Origin: J027 sp965215855
GTDB taxonomy: Bacteria > Chloroflexota > Anaerolineae > Aggregatilineales > J027
Direction: 5' to 3'
NCBI GenBank assembly: GCA_965215855.1
Contig: CBDCER010000003.1
Span: forward strand, 2,790,001 to 2,854,000
Length of the DNA stretch: 64,000 bases
The translations under genes and the position numbers were made by a program. The notes under the pieces are model-generated. The model was given only the letters and a program-made list of their open reading frames with translations, was not told where the DNA came from and made no database searches. Shown piece after piece: positions 44,989-53,837 of the stretch. The stretch's first letter is position 1. Each line of letters begins with the position of its first letter.

Positions 44989-45681
44989 ATGAGTGTGGCC
45001 GCGGAAGAACTGGCTACAATGCCAGTTTTTGAGAATCTATCTTCTGCAACTTTGCAGCATATGGCCCCATTGATGGTCGCCCAAACTTTTCGACGCAGGG
45101 ATATTCTGTATCACCGGGGCGATCCACCAACTGGGTTATTTGTGTTGCAAAGCGGCCATGTTATTCTCTATCGACAATCGAGGGAAAAATCGCAAATCCT
45201 CTCTGTGCTAACAATTGGCAAATGTTTCGGCGGCGAATCATTGCCCAACGATACACCCAGCCCATACACTGCCAAAGCCATATCCAATGTACAAGTTTTG
45301 TATGTAACTCCCGAAGATGTTCGTCAATTGCTGATGGCGCACGTTGACTTCATGACGTTTTTCCTGGAGACGGTCACAAGCCGTTTACGACAACTCGCCA
45401 GGCTTGTTCACGATTTGGCTTTTCGCAATGTTTCATCTCGATTAGCAGGGGCGATGTTGACACTCGCTGAGGCTGATGGTGAAGTGACCGAGGAGGGGTT
45501 ACGTGTGCCGCGTGTTCTTTCTCAGCAAAATCTGGCAGCCATGACTGGCACGGCCCGTGAAGTGATTTATCGTACTTTGAGGCAGTTTGAACAAGAGGAT
45601 CTTCTAAAACAAACGCGCCAAGCATTCATCATCCTGGATGTAGACCGCATGGTGGCGATTGCCACCGAAGAGACGCGCTGA
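44989..45681 (+). CDS. Crp/Fnr-family transcriptional regulator 2
   Basis: A 230-residue paralogue of regulator 1. The effector domain has MPVFENLSSATLQHMAPLMV, GDPPTGLFVLQSGHVILY and GKCFGGESLPND. The DNA-binding part has LSQQNLAAMTGTAREVIYRTLRQFEQEDLL. The shared GKCFGG in both effector domains differs from the cAMP cassette, suggesting another signal. With its own upstream box and a box at nosZ, one of the two proteins likely controls both promoters. An FNR-type Cys cluster is not seen. Confidence 0.9.
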   Translation: MSVAAEELATMPVFENLSSATLQHMAPLMVAQTFRRRDILYHRGDPPTGLFVLQSGHVILYRQSREKSQILSVLTIGKCFGGESLPNDTPSPYTAKAISNVQVLYVTPEDVRQLLMAHVDFMTFFLETVTSRLRQLARLVHDLAFRNVSSRLAGAMLTLAEADGEVTEEGLRVPRVLSQQNLAAMTGTAREVIYRTLRQFEQEDLLKQTRQAFIILDVDRMVAIATEETR

Positions 45682-45716
45682 TAACGATCTCCTTCACTAG
45701 ACTTTCTGGAAAGCAT

Positions 45717-45732
45717 TGTGACTTAGGTCACA
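45717..45732 (+). promoter_or_regulatory. Crp/Fnr-type operator of the nos operon
   Basis: TGTGACTTAGGTCACA is a perfect TGTGA-N6-TCACA palindrome 82 bp before the nosZ ATG. A -10-like TCATAA at 45756-45761 would place the box near -41, the activator position. Confidence 0.85.
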
Positions 45733-45814
45733 TTGCTTTTTGCTTTTTGGCGTCATCATAAGGGAAAGGTTGGTTTTTAGCTTCTCTAGAAAGCTTATAT
45801 AGGAGTACATAACC

Positions 45815-47791
45815 ATGAAAGATTTCCGGACCTTTCTTATTTTGGGGTTGGTGATTGCTTTGGGCCTGGTTGGCTCACGGGCACTCGCGCCTCAAACCGA
45901 TGTCGAGGCGCAGGATAGCCGTTGGCAAGAAATTGCTGAAGAACGTGGCTTGACTGAAGATGACCTGCTGGCTGCTGCTATGACCTACACCCCCAGTGGC
46001 GTGCATGATGAATATGTCATGTTTGCTTCCGGCGGGCACAGTGGGCAAGTCTATGTCGTTGGCTTGCCATCGATGCGTATGATCAAGACGATTGCAGTCT
46101 TCACACCTGAACCCTGGCAGGGTTACGGCTATGGAGCTGGTGAAGAAGTGCTGGCAGGCGGCGACATTGATGGTACGCCCGTGCGTTGGGGCGACACCCA
46201 TCATCCAGCCCTCAGTGAGACTGAAGGTGATTATGACGGTCAATTCCTGTTCATCAATGACAAGGCTAATGGCCGCGTGGCTGTCATTGACCTGCGTGAT
46301 TTCGAGACGAAGCAAATCGTCAATAACCCACTCTACCTGAACGATCATGGTGGCGCATTTGTGACCCCTAACACTGAATACGTGATTGAGGCGGGACAAT
46401 ACGCTCAACCACTGGGTGACGACTTCGTGCCGTTGGATCAATATGCAGAGGTCTATCGCGGCATGATTACGTTCTGGAAGTTTGATCGTGAAACAGGCCG
46501 GATTGATCCCTCACGCTCGTTTGCTATAGAATTGCCGCCATACTGGCAAGACCTGTGCGACGCGGGCAAGTTGGTTTCCGAAGGTTGGGTATTCTGTAAT
46601 TCGCTGAATACCGAAATGGCAACAGGTGGTATCGAATCAGGTAATCCGCCGTTTGAAGCCGGGGTCAGCCAAAATACCCATGACTATATGCACGCGATCA
46701 ATCTCGATGCAGCGACAGCTCTGTACGAAGCTGGCGAGACAGTTGAGATTGAGGGTATGCAAGTCATTACATTGGATACTGCTGTTGCCAACAACCTCGT
46801 ATACCTGATGCCAGAGCCCCGCAGCCCCCATGGTGTGGATATCACGCCAGGTGGCGAATTCATGGTGGTTTCCGGCAAACTCAGTCCACATGTGACGATT
46901 TACAGCTTCGATAAGATTCAAGCCGCGATTGCTGCTGGTCCGACAGATGCTGACGACTATGGTGTGCCAATCCTGGCGTTGGAAGATGTGATGGAAGCAC
47001 AGATCGAGGTTGGTCTTGGTCCGTTGCATACTCAGTTTGACAATCAGGGTTATGCCTATACCAGTCTGTTCCTTGAGCCGGCTGTAGCACGTTGGAGTAT
47101 CGGCGCAGAGGGCTATCGTCCTGAAGATGGTTGGACATTGCAAAGCTTGGTCCCCGTTCAGTACAACATCGGACATCTCGCAGCCGCAGAAGGTGACACA
47201 GTATCACCGGATGGCATCTATCTGGTGGCATTGAATAAATGGGCTATTGATCGTTTCCTCAATGTTGGCCCGCTTTTGCCACAAAATTTGCAATTGGTCG
47301 ATATTTCGCAGAGTGGCGATGCCATGCAGGTAATTTACGATATGCCACTGCCTGACGGTGAACCGCACTATGCTCAGATCATCAAAGCAGATAAGTTGAA
47401 TGCTTGGGAAGTATACCCAGAAGTGGGATGGGACCCTGTTGCCCAGGCAGTTGATCCAGATGCGACGATGCCGGGTGACGAAGGCGTGGTGCGCGATGGT
47501 GACACGGTTTATGTGAATATGACGGCTGTCCGCAGTCACTTCACACCGGAGCATGTGAACATTCAAGCGGGTGATCATGTCGTATGGAATATTACGAATA
47601 TTGAGCGTGCCTATGATGCCACACATGGCTTCTCAATTCCCTACTATGGCATTAACGTGAGTATTGAGCCGGGTGAGACTGTGACCTTTGAATTCGAGGC
47701 GACACGGTCTGGTGTCTTTGCCTGGTATTGCACCGAATTCTGCTCGGCACTCCACCTGGAGATGATCGGGTATCTGACTATCGAACCATAA
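45815..47791 (+). CDS. nosZ: Nitrous oxide reductase, clade II (Sec-exported)
   Basis: The 658-residue enzyme reduces N2O to N2 outside the membrane. Its signal (MKDFRTFLILGLVIALGLVGSRAL) has no twin-arginine motif, as in clade II. CuZ histidines lie in a seven-bladed propeller: DTHHP at 128-131, NDHGG at 177-180, then DYMHAIN, SPHGVD, GPLHTQFD and EPHYAQ. The CuA domain ends in WYCTEFCSALHLEM, with Cys639, Cys643, His647 and Met650, plus the His of ATHGFS near residue 600. AGGAG precedes the start, and a Crp/Fnr box lies upstream. NosR and NosL are absent here, as is common for clade II. Confidence 0.97.
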   Translation: MKDFRTFLILGLVIALGLVGSRALAPQTDVEAQDSRWQEIAEERGLTEDDLLAAAMTYTPSGVHDEYVMFASGGHSGQVYVVGLPSMRMIKTIAVFTPEPWQGYGYGAGEEVLAGGDIDGTPVRWGDTHHPALSETEGDYDGQFLFINDKANGRVAVIDLRDFETKQIVNNPLYLNDHGGAFVTPNTEYVIEAGQYAQPLGDDFVPLDQYAEVYRGMITFWKFDRETGRIDPSRSFAIELPPYWQDLCDAGKLVSEGWVFCNSLNTEMATGGIESGNPPFEAGVSQNTHDYMHAINLDAATALYEAGETVEIEGMQVITLDTAVANNLVYLMPEPRSPHGVDITPGGEFMVVSGKLSPHVTIYSFDKIQAAIAAGPTDADDYGVPILALEDVMEAQIEVGLGPLHTQFDNQGYAYTSLFLEPAVARWSIGAEGYRPEDGWTLQSLVPVQYNIGHLAAAEGDTVSPDGIYLVALNKWAIDRFLNVGPLLPQNLQLVDISQSGDAMQVIYDMPLPDGEPHYAQIIKADKLNAWEVYPEVGWDPVAQAVDPDATMPGDEGVVRDGDTVYVNMTAVRSHFTPEHVNIQAGDHVVWNITNIERAYDATHGFSIPYYGINVSIEPGETVTFEFEATRSGVFAWYCTEFCSALHLEMIGYLTIEP

Positions 47792-47813
47792 ACTATTTAT
47801 AGCTTGCGAATGG

Positions 47814-47845
47814 GGGGAGGACGTTGCATAATGTCCTCCCCTTTT
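47814..47845 (+). terminator. Terminator or attenuator between nosZ and the downstream nos genes
   Basis: GGGGAGGAC pairs with GTCCTCCCC around GTTGCATAAT, followed by TTTT. Partial read-through would give more nosZ mRNA than assembly-gene mRNA. Confidence 0.75.
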
Positions 47846-47862
47846 GGCTAAGGAATAAAGTT

Positions 47863-48639
47863 ATGACATCTATTGCAAAAACAGATGTGAAGAATGAGGG
47901 TGGTGTGCTAGAACAAGTGAAAATGAAGACTCTAATTCAAGTTGCTACACGCTGGATTCCGTCAGTTCTTTTGATCATTGCAGCAATCTTGCTTATCCAA
48001 TCCATCGAAAAACCCTATTGGAATATGCACCTGGATGCGCCTCAATATGATTATCGCGGTGGCCTGGATATTATCGTGTATATCGATTCGATGGAGGGTA
48101 AAGACCCTAAATTTGATGAATTGCGCGAGTTGAATGGTCTGAATCACTATATTGGGATGCGCCCCCTAGAGGAAGCCGCAGAGTTCGAGCGTTCAATTGC
48201 GATACCTGCTGTTTACACATTTGCCGGAATATTGGTTTTTGTGGCGTTTGCAGCAGCATGGCGTGGGCGCTTCCGTCGCTGGTTGCGCTGGAGTTGGTTA
48301 CTAGTCCTAGCACCAATGGCTTTTCCAGCTGTATTCGTCGGGGATTTGTATTACTGGCTGCGCGATAGTGGGCAAAATTTGGACCCCAATGCACCTTTCT
48401 CCAGTTCGATTCATCCCTTTACGCCACCAACATGGGGCGAGGGCAAAGTAGGGCAATTTTATACCATTTCCAGTTTGGACGAGGGGTGGTATTTGGCATT
48501 GTATGCAGCCATCTTGATTGGTGTAGCGATGCTGATCGCACTCGTGCATTTCTTCATCACCCGTAACCCGAAGTCTATGAGTGATGAAGTAGCAGCGCCA
48601 CCAACGTCCAAACTTGAAACGGAAGCCAGCCATGCTTAA
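47863..48639 (+). CDS. Clade II nos-cluster membrane protein
   Basis: From ATG 47863 (258 residues), preceded by AAGGAA. Four hydrophobic helices: SVLLIIAAILLI, VYTFAGILVFVAFAAA, SWLLVLAPMAFPAVFVGDLYY and ALYAAILIGVAMLIALVHFFI. The external LNHYIGMRPLEEAAEFE motif (often NHYIGM) recurs in proteins beside clade II nosZ. The function is not established; a role in electron input or copper-site assembly is guessed from position. Its stop overlaps the nosD-nosF start. Confidence 0.75.
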   Translation: MTSIAKTDVKNEGGVLEQVKMKTLIQVATRWIPSVLLIIAAILLIQSIEKPYWNMHLDAPQYDYRGGLDIIVYIDSMEGKDPKFDELRELNGLNHYIGMRPLEEAAEFERSIAIPAVYTFAGILVFVAFAAAWRGRFRRWLRWSWLLVLAPMAFPAVFVGDLYYWLRDSGQNLDPNAPFSSSIHPFTPPTWGEGKVGQFYTISSLDEGWYLALYAAILIGVAMLIALVHFFITRNPKSMSDEVAAPPTSKLETEASHA

Positions 48640-50971
48640 TCACCATCGCCGCACGTTCACCTGGTTTTGCCTGTTGCTGATGCTAGTCATCATACCAGTC
48701 CAGCGTGTCTATGCTCAAGATGGACAGGTATTGGTCGTTGGCTCTGATGGTCCTTATACCAGCATTGATGCAGCACTCGAAGCAGCGCAAGACGGCGACA
48801 TCATTGAAGTTCATGGCGGCCACTATCCGGCGCCAGTCATCGTAGTTAAAAGTGTGCGTCTGATTGGGATTAACAATCCGGTGATTGATGGCGGTGGTGA
48901 GGGAACACTAGTGTTCATCGCTGCACCTGATGTAACGTTTCAGGGATTTACTGTCCAAAATAGTGGTACTATTCAGCATCATGAACCTGCTGGCATTATT
49001 ATTGAAGCTCCGCGGGCAACGGTGGCTGATAATACATTTGTGCATGTGTTGAATGGCATTTTCTTCTCCAACGCTCCAGACGGGATAGCTCGCAATAACA
49101 CGGTCTACGGTATCGGAGATGAGCCGGCATTGCGTGGTGATGGTGTCCGCATCTGGTACAGCCATGGTGTCAATCTCATTGATAATACCATTACACATTC
49201 CCGCGATACGCTGATCTGGTATTCTGATAATCTTGTCATCCGGAATAATGTTTTCCGTGACAACCGTTATGGCCTGCATTTTATGTATAATAATGGGGCC
49301 ACAGTGGAGGGCAATACCTTTGAGGAGAATTCGGTCGGGTCTTTCCTGATGTATTCAAAAAACACGGTTATCAGCGAGAATATCTTCGCTTATAACCGAG
49401 GACCGAGTGGCTATGGGCTGGCCTTGAAAGACATGGATGAGGTACAGGCGACAGATAACTTCTTCGTCGGCAATCGAGCTGGTCTCTACCTGGATAATTC
49501 TCCGGCGCTGGTCGATGTCTATAACCATTTCATTGGCAATGTCTTTGCCTATAACGATATTGGTACAATGTCCTTGCCGTCAGTTCGACACAATATTTTC
49601 CAGCGCAATAGCTACCTGGACAACACTCAACAGGTGGGTATACGTGGGCGTGAAGTTGTCAGCCGCAATATCTGGTCGCAAGATGGCATGGGGAATTATT
49701 GGAGCGATTACGTCGGGTATGACGGTGATGGTGATGGCTTTGGTGAGATTGCCTATAAATCTGATCGGTTATTCGAGAGCCTGGTCGATCAGAATCCGGC
49801 GCTGCAACTGTTCACTTATAGCCCTGCAGTGCAAGCTATTGAGTTTGCCTCGGCTGCGTTTCCAGTACTGCGACCTCAGCCAAAGTTGGTTGATGATACG
49901 CCCATGATGGACTACGAGTTCCCCCACTATTTGGAAGCGAACGATGGTTCTATCTCGACATCTTTGCTGGTTGCATCGCTACTGTTGATGGGTTTTGTTG
50001 CAAGTTTTGGTGTGGTGATGTACGAACGCCCTGATCCAGAAGTGGGGCGGGGAGGGCAATTAGCGCCAGTGGCGTCGGCGGCTGTGGTGGAAGAAGGAAA
50101 GCCAATGATTGTTGTAGAAAATTTAACGAAACAATATGGCCGCACGGTGGTTCTGGAGGATGTTTCATTCACGATTCAGGCAGGAGAATCAGTCGCTTTG
50201 TGGGGAACGAATGGCGCAGGGAAGACAACTACACTGCGTTGTTTGTTGGGTGTGCAGTCGTTTAAAGGGCAAATTACCGTAAATAGCATCAATGTCCGGC
50301 GCGATGGTAAAGCAGCGCGGTCGGCGATTGGTTATATTCCCCAGGAAGCTAATTTTTATGATATGAGTGTGTGGCAAACACTCAAGTTTTATGCTCGGTT
50401 GAGGAAAGTACCTACTGTTGGCCTGGATGTTCTGGAGCGTGTCGGCTTGGCTGAACACGCACACAAACGTGTTGCGGAGCTATCGGGCGGCATGAAACAA
50501 CGTCTGGCGCTGGCAATCAGCTTGCTTTCTGATCCACCAGTGCTGTTGTTGGACGAGCCAACGGCCAATCTGGATACGCAGGCCCAACAAGATTTTCTTA
50601 AATTGATCCTGAGTCTTAATCAAGCGGGCAAAACGGTGATCTTCTCTTCGCATCGCGTTGATGAAGTGGTGGCATTGGCGAGCCGAGTATTAATGTTGCA
50701 GACTGGTCGGCTCATGCGAAGTTGTACCCCACAAGAACTGGTTGAAGAGCTGGGGTTGCGACGCTGGTTGAAACTCTGGATACCTGATACACATTGGGAA
50801 CCCGCGCTGGCGACTCTACGGAAAGGCGGTTTCGAGACATCGCCGAATGGATCGGCACTTTTTATTCCGGTGGGGGCAACCAATAAGATGGTTCCGTTGC
50901 GCCTCTTGCAAGATGCCGAAATTCCAGTAGAGGACTTTGACATTGTAGATAGCAAGGAGCGTGCGCAATGA
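48632..50971 (+). CDS. nosDF: NosD-NosF fusion: periplasmic beta-helix protein joined to ABC ATPase
   Basis: One continuous 779-residue frame. Residues 1 to about 435 are NosD: a signal peptide (LLLMLVIIPVQRVYA), then parallel beta-helix repeats such as GATVEGNTFEENSVGSF. At about 443-463 lies one membrane helix (SLLVASLLLMGFVASFGVVMY). From about 490 the protein is NosF: MIVVENLTKQYGRTVV, Walker A GTNGAGKTT near 525, signature LSGGMKQRLALA near 614 and Walker B LLLDEPTANLD near 639. The order outside-membrane-inside suits both halves. In most organisms they are separate genes. ATG 50105 with GAAGGAAAG upstream could also yield free NosF. It supports copper-sulphur site assembly in NosZ. Confidence 0.92.
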   Translation: MLNHHRRTFTWFCLLLMLVIIPVQRVYAQDGQVLVVGSDGPYTSIDAALEAAQDGDIIEVHGGHYPAPVIVVKSVRLIGINNPVIDGGGEGTLVFIAAPDVTFQGFTVQNSGTIQHHEPAGIIIEAPRATVADNTFVHVLNGIFFSNAPDGIARNNTVYGIGDEPALRGDGVRIWYSHGVNLIDNTITHSRDTLIWYSDNLVIRNNVFRDNRYGLHFMYNNGATVEGNTFEENSVGSFLMYSKNTVISENIFAYNRGPSGYGLALKDMDEVQATDNFFVGNRAGLYLDNSPALVDVYNHFIGNVFAYNDIGTMSLPSVRHNIFQRNSYLDNTQQVGIRGREVVSRNIWSQDGMGNYWSDYVGYDGDGDGFGEIAYKSDRLFESLVDQNPALQLFTYSPAVQAIEFASAAFPVLRPQPKLVDDTPMMDYEFPHYLEANDGSISTSLLVASLLLMGFVASFGVVMYERPDPEVGRGGQLAPVASAAVVEEGKPMIVVENLTKQYGRTVVLEDVSFTIQAGESVALWGTNGAGKTTTLRCLLGVQSFKGQITVNSINVRRDGKAARSAIGYIPQEANFYDMSVWQTLKFYARLRKVPTVGLDVLERVGLAEHAHKRVAELSGGMKQRLALAISLLSDPPVLLLDEPTANLDTQAQQDFLKLILSLNQAGKTVIFSSHRVDEVVALASRVLMLQTGRLMRSCTPQELVEELGLRRWLKLWIPDTHWEPALATLRKGGFETSPNGSALFIPVGATNKMVPLRLLQDAEIPVEDFDIVDSKERAQ

Positions 50972-51798
50972 TTGACGTTCTGAATATCTGGACAGTCACA
51001 CGCAAAGAACTGCGCGATGCACTCCGTAATCGCTGGTATCTGGTGTATACAGTGGTTTTCGGCGGATTGGCACTGGCGCTATCTACGCTGTCCCAGCCGG
51101 AAGTGGAGTTTACTCAACTTGCTAGCTACAACCGAACTGTCGCCAGTTTGGTCAATCTGGTTCTCCTATTTGTGCCATTGATTGGGTTGATGTTTGGAGC
51201 GGTCAGCCTGGCAGGTGAGCGTGAAACCGGTGTTTTGGATTATCTGTTGGCTCAACCAATTACGCGCACTGAAGTTTTGCTGGGCAAATATTTGGGGATG
51301 GCAGGCGCACTGCTGGCCTCATTAGCTTTGGGTTTCGGGACAGCAGGTGTGATTCTGGCCTGGCAGGGTGGCGGTGGTGACGCAAATGGCTATTTGAATA
51401 CAGTCCTGATGGCGTTTTTACTGGGATTTGCCATGCTCAGTGTGGGTTTTCTGATTTCATCCATGACGCGTAAAACAGCAACAGCGTTAGGCGGGGCATT
51501 GTTCGTCTGGTTGTTACTGGTGTTTGTGGGCGATTTAGGGCTGATCGGGGCCACATTGATGGCGGATATGCCCATCGAAACGACGTTACTGATTGCTATG
51601 ATTAATCCGCTGCAACTGTTCAAAATGGCAGCGATTTTCAGCGCCCAGGCTTCATTAGATGTTTTGGGGCCAGCGGGTCTATATGCGACCGAAACATTCG
51701 ACACTATGTTTATGCCGTTGATGGTGATGGGCCTGCTGCTGTGGATACTCGTCCCATTGTTGATCGCTCAAGTTCTGTTTAGCCAGCGAGGCGTGTAA
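50968..51798 (+). CDS. nosY: ABC transporter permease NosY
   Basis: A 276-residue permease with about six helices. SLAGERETGVLDYLLAQPITRTEVLLGKYLGM is the ABC-2/NosY signature loop. It overlaps the NosDF stop by ATGA, so it is translationally coupled to its ATPase partner. With NosDF it forms the transporter needed to build the tetranuclear copper-sulphide centre of N2O reductase. Confidence 0.94.
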   Translation: MIDVLNIWTVTRKELRDALRNRWYLVYTVVFGGLALALSTLSQPEVEFTQLASYNRTVASLVNLVLLFVPLIGLMFGAVSLAGERETGVLDYLLAQPITRTEVLLGKYLGMAGALLASLALGFGTAGVILAWQGGGGDANGYLNTVLMAFLLGFAMLSVGFLISSMTRKTATALGGALFVWLLLVFVGDLGLIGATLMADMPIETTLLIAMINPLQLFKMAAIFSAQASLDVLGPAGLYATETFDTMFMPLMVMGLLLWILVPLLIAQVLFSQRGV

Positions 51799-52172
51799 TG
51801 AACAAACAACTGATGATACCGGCGGCGATAGGGCTGGTGGTGCTGGCGTTGATTGTTGGTGTAGTGATTACGGTTGCTCGTTCTGTCAATGAAACGACTT
51901 CACGCGAGTATCGCATCGTGATCCCCGAAGGCACGAGCGCCCTGATTGCTGCTGGAGAAGACCCTGGCGTCATTCCGGAGCAAATTACGCTGAAACTAGA
52001 TGAAAAAGATATTTTGGTGATCGAAAACAATGACCTTGAAGGGCATCGTATCGGTGGCTTTTATGTAGGAGCGGGTGAAACACTGCGTCAGGAATTTCGT
52101 ACACCGGCTGTTTATGAAGGCGAATGCACAATTCACGAGAGTAACCAGGTCCAGATCATTGTCTCTGAATAA
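51798..52172 (+). CDS. Membrane-anchored cupredoxin-like protein of the nos operon
   Basis: 124 residues. An N-terminal helix (MIPAAIGLVVLALIVGVVI) anchors a small beta domain with NNDLEGHRIGGFYVGAGETLRQEF and GECTIHESNQV. The His, Cys and His order resembles the type I copper site of cupredoxins, but no Met follows in the usual place. A copper chaperone or electron carrier to NosZ is likely by context. The start codon overlaps the nosY stop. Confidence 0.7.
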   Translation: MNKQLMIPAAIGLVVLALIVGVVITVARSVNETTSREYRIVIPEGTSALIAAGEDPGVIPEQITLKLDEKDILVIENNDLEGHRIGGFYVGAGETLRQEFRTPAVYEGECTIHESNQVQIIVSE

Positions 52173-52187
52173 AGGTAATGGATTGAG

Positions 52188-52778
52188 ATGAGAACACAAG
52201 ATACTTCTGAAAGCACTGCATTGTTGATATTGTTGGTCGTTATTGTTTTCGCTGTGGTAAGTATGGCGTTGGTGGCAGTTGGTTTATCCGCACTGACAGG
52301 TTCGTCAGGAGACTCATCGAGTCGAGAAGGTGGTAGCCAGGCTGTGTTTGAACCTACGCGGGAGTTGCCACGTGAGGCTGGCGTTATTGCTACATTGACT
52401 GCCGCGCCTCCACGCCCTCGTATTAGCAGTGATGACGCCGCTGACAATGCTGCGTCAGAAGAGGGCGGTACTGGAGGTAGCGCTGCTGCTTATGATCCGG
52501 CGGTAGTGGCTGAAGGCGAAGTTGCCTACATTGCGGCATGTTCAGCCTGTCATGGGCCGGATGCACGTGGTATGGAAGGTTTAGGCAAAAATTTGATTGA
52601 AAGCGAATTTGTCACTAGCCAGACGGATGATCAGTTGCTGGCATTTGTGAAGGTCGGGCGTCCGATCTGGGATGCCGAAAATACGACAGGTATTGATATG
52701 CCGCCAAAAGGTGGTAATCCGGCACTGACCGATGAGCAAATCCTGACCATCATCGCCTATGTTCGCACACTCAATTAG
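52188..52778 (+). CDS. Membrane-anchored cytochrome c
   Basis: 196 residues. A signal anchor (ALLILLVVIVFAVVSMALVAVGLSAL) and a long Ser/Gly/Glu linker lead to one class I c-heme domain with CSACH, the GPDARG loop and a GIDMPPKGG segment giving the axial Met. It probably hands electrons to the CuA of NosZ. The location between the cupredoxin and SCO genes supports this. Confidence 0.93.
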   Translation: MRTQDTSESTALLILLVVIVFAVVSMALVAVGLSALTGSSGDSSSREGGSQAVFEPTRELPREAGVIATLTAAPPRPRISSDDAADNAASEEGGTGGSAAAYDPAVVAEGEVAYIAACSACHGPDARGMEGLGKNLIESEFVTSQTDDQLLAFVKVGRPIWDAENTTGIDMPPKGGNPALTDEQILTIIAYVRTLN

Positions 52779-52788
52779 GGAGGTTGAT

Positions 52789-53484
52789 ATGTACCGGCGA
52801 TTGCTATTATGGTTGATAGTAGCGACCATACCCTTGTTGAGCGCCTGTGGTCAGGACTCCGCCCAGGCTGATACAGTGGAGACGGACGCTGAATCTATTT
52901 CTGATGTGGATAGTGCTGTCGAAGCACAAGAGGACACAGAGGTAGTCTCGGAGGCCGGATATGATGCCGATGACTTGTGGGGTGGCGTGCTGAATCCTCC
53001 GCGAGAGCTGGCTGATTTCACGTTGCCATCAACCACTGGTGAGGATTTTGTGTTAAACGAACATCGCGGTGAGGTGCTGTTGTTTTACTTTGGGTATATG
53101 ACCTGCCCGGATGTTTGCCCCACCACTGGTGCCGAACTGAAACGCGCCTATGAGGAACTTGGCCCGCTGGCCGACCGCGTGACAGTTGTTTTTGTAACGG
53201 TAGACCCGGAGCGAGATACGCTGGATCGCGTGATGCTCTATCTGGGGCTATTCAATGAGGATTTTGTGGGCTTGCGAGGCGAGGGTGACGATCTTCAGGC
53301 ACTCATGGAGCAGTTTGGCGTTTATGCAGAACGGCAACAAGTTGGTGAGTCTGCCCTGAGTTATCTGATGGATCATACTGCTTCGATCTTTTTGGTGGGG
53401 CCAGATGGTCGGCTCATTGAGCAATTCTTATATGGCACGCCATACACAGATATTGTTCATGACCTTCGTGTGATTTTGGAATGA
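52789..53484 (+). CDS. SCO1/SenC-family copper chaperone lipoprotein
   Basis: ATG 52789 follows AGGGAGG by 6 nt. The lipobox LSAC lies near residue 20, after a hydrophobic stretch. The thioredoxin-like domain has FYFGYMTCPDVCPTTGAEL, the CxxxC copper site, and YLMDHTASIFLVGPDG with the third copper ligand His. SCO proteins deliver copper to CuA centres. Here the likely client is NosZ CuA, as nosL is not present. It is the last gene before the MITE-like element. Confidence 0.95.
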   Translation: MYRRLLLWLIVATIPLLSACGQDSAQADTVETDAESISDVDSAVEAQEDTEVVSEAGYDADDLWGGVLNPPRELADFTLPSTTGEDFVLNEHRGEVLLFYFGYMTCPDVCPTTGAELKRAYEELGPLADRVTVVFVTVDPERDTLDRVMLYLGLFNEDFVGLRGEGDDLQALMEQFGVYAERQQVGESALSYLMDHTASIFLVGPDGRLIEQFLYGTPYTDIVHDLRVILE

Positions 53485-53495
53485 TTGTATCTAAT

Positions 53496-53710
53496 TGAGG
53501 GGTGTGCATAAATCATGAGTGCGAGTAATCGGCGTCAAATAGGCGATTTCTTGAATCGCTTACAAGGCGGATTGGAATACCATGATTGAAATAGACTGTC
53601 AATGTGTGTCGTTTTTGCTCAATCATGAGAACTATTAGCTCAATCCGTTTATGAGATTCGCTTGGCTAGAAGCTCAAAAATCATTATCATCTTTTTATGC
53701 ACACCCCTCA
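53496..53710. mobile_element. MITE-like element with 17-bp perfect terminal repeats
   Basis: TGAGGGGTGTGCATAAA at 53496-53512 recurs inverted at 53694-53710, enclosing about 180 bp with no gene. AATCATGAG occurs inside at about 53511 and 53623. I see no convincing target duplication. It accounts for most of the 350-bp gap between the nos operon and the convergent TgpA-like gene. Confidence 0.75.
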
Positions 53711-53837
53711 TCTATGTATGGACTACCCGGTATTTTCACGGGAAGATAGACGTACCTCCGATACTGTTTAGCAAAGTTAGAACATTAACTCGGATCAATG
53801 TCTTTTTCTCCCCCAACTGAAATTGATACACCGACTA

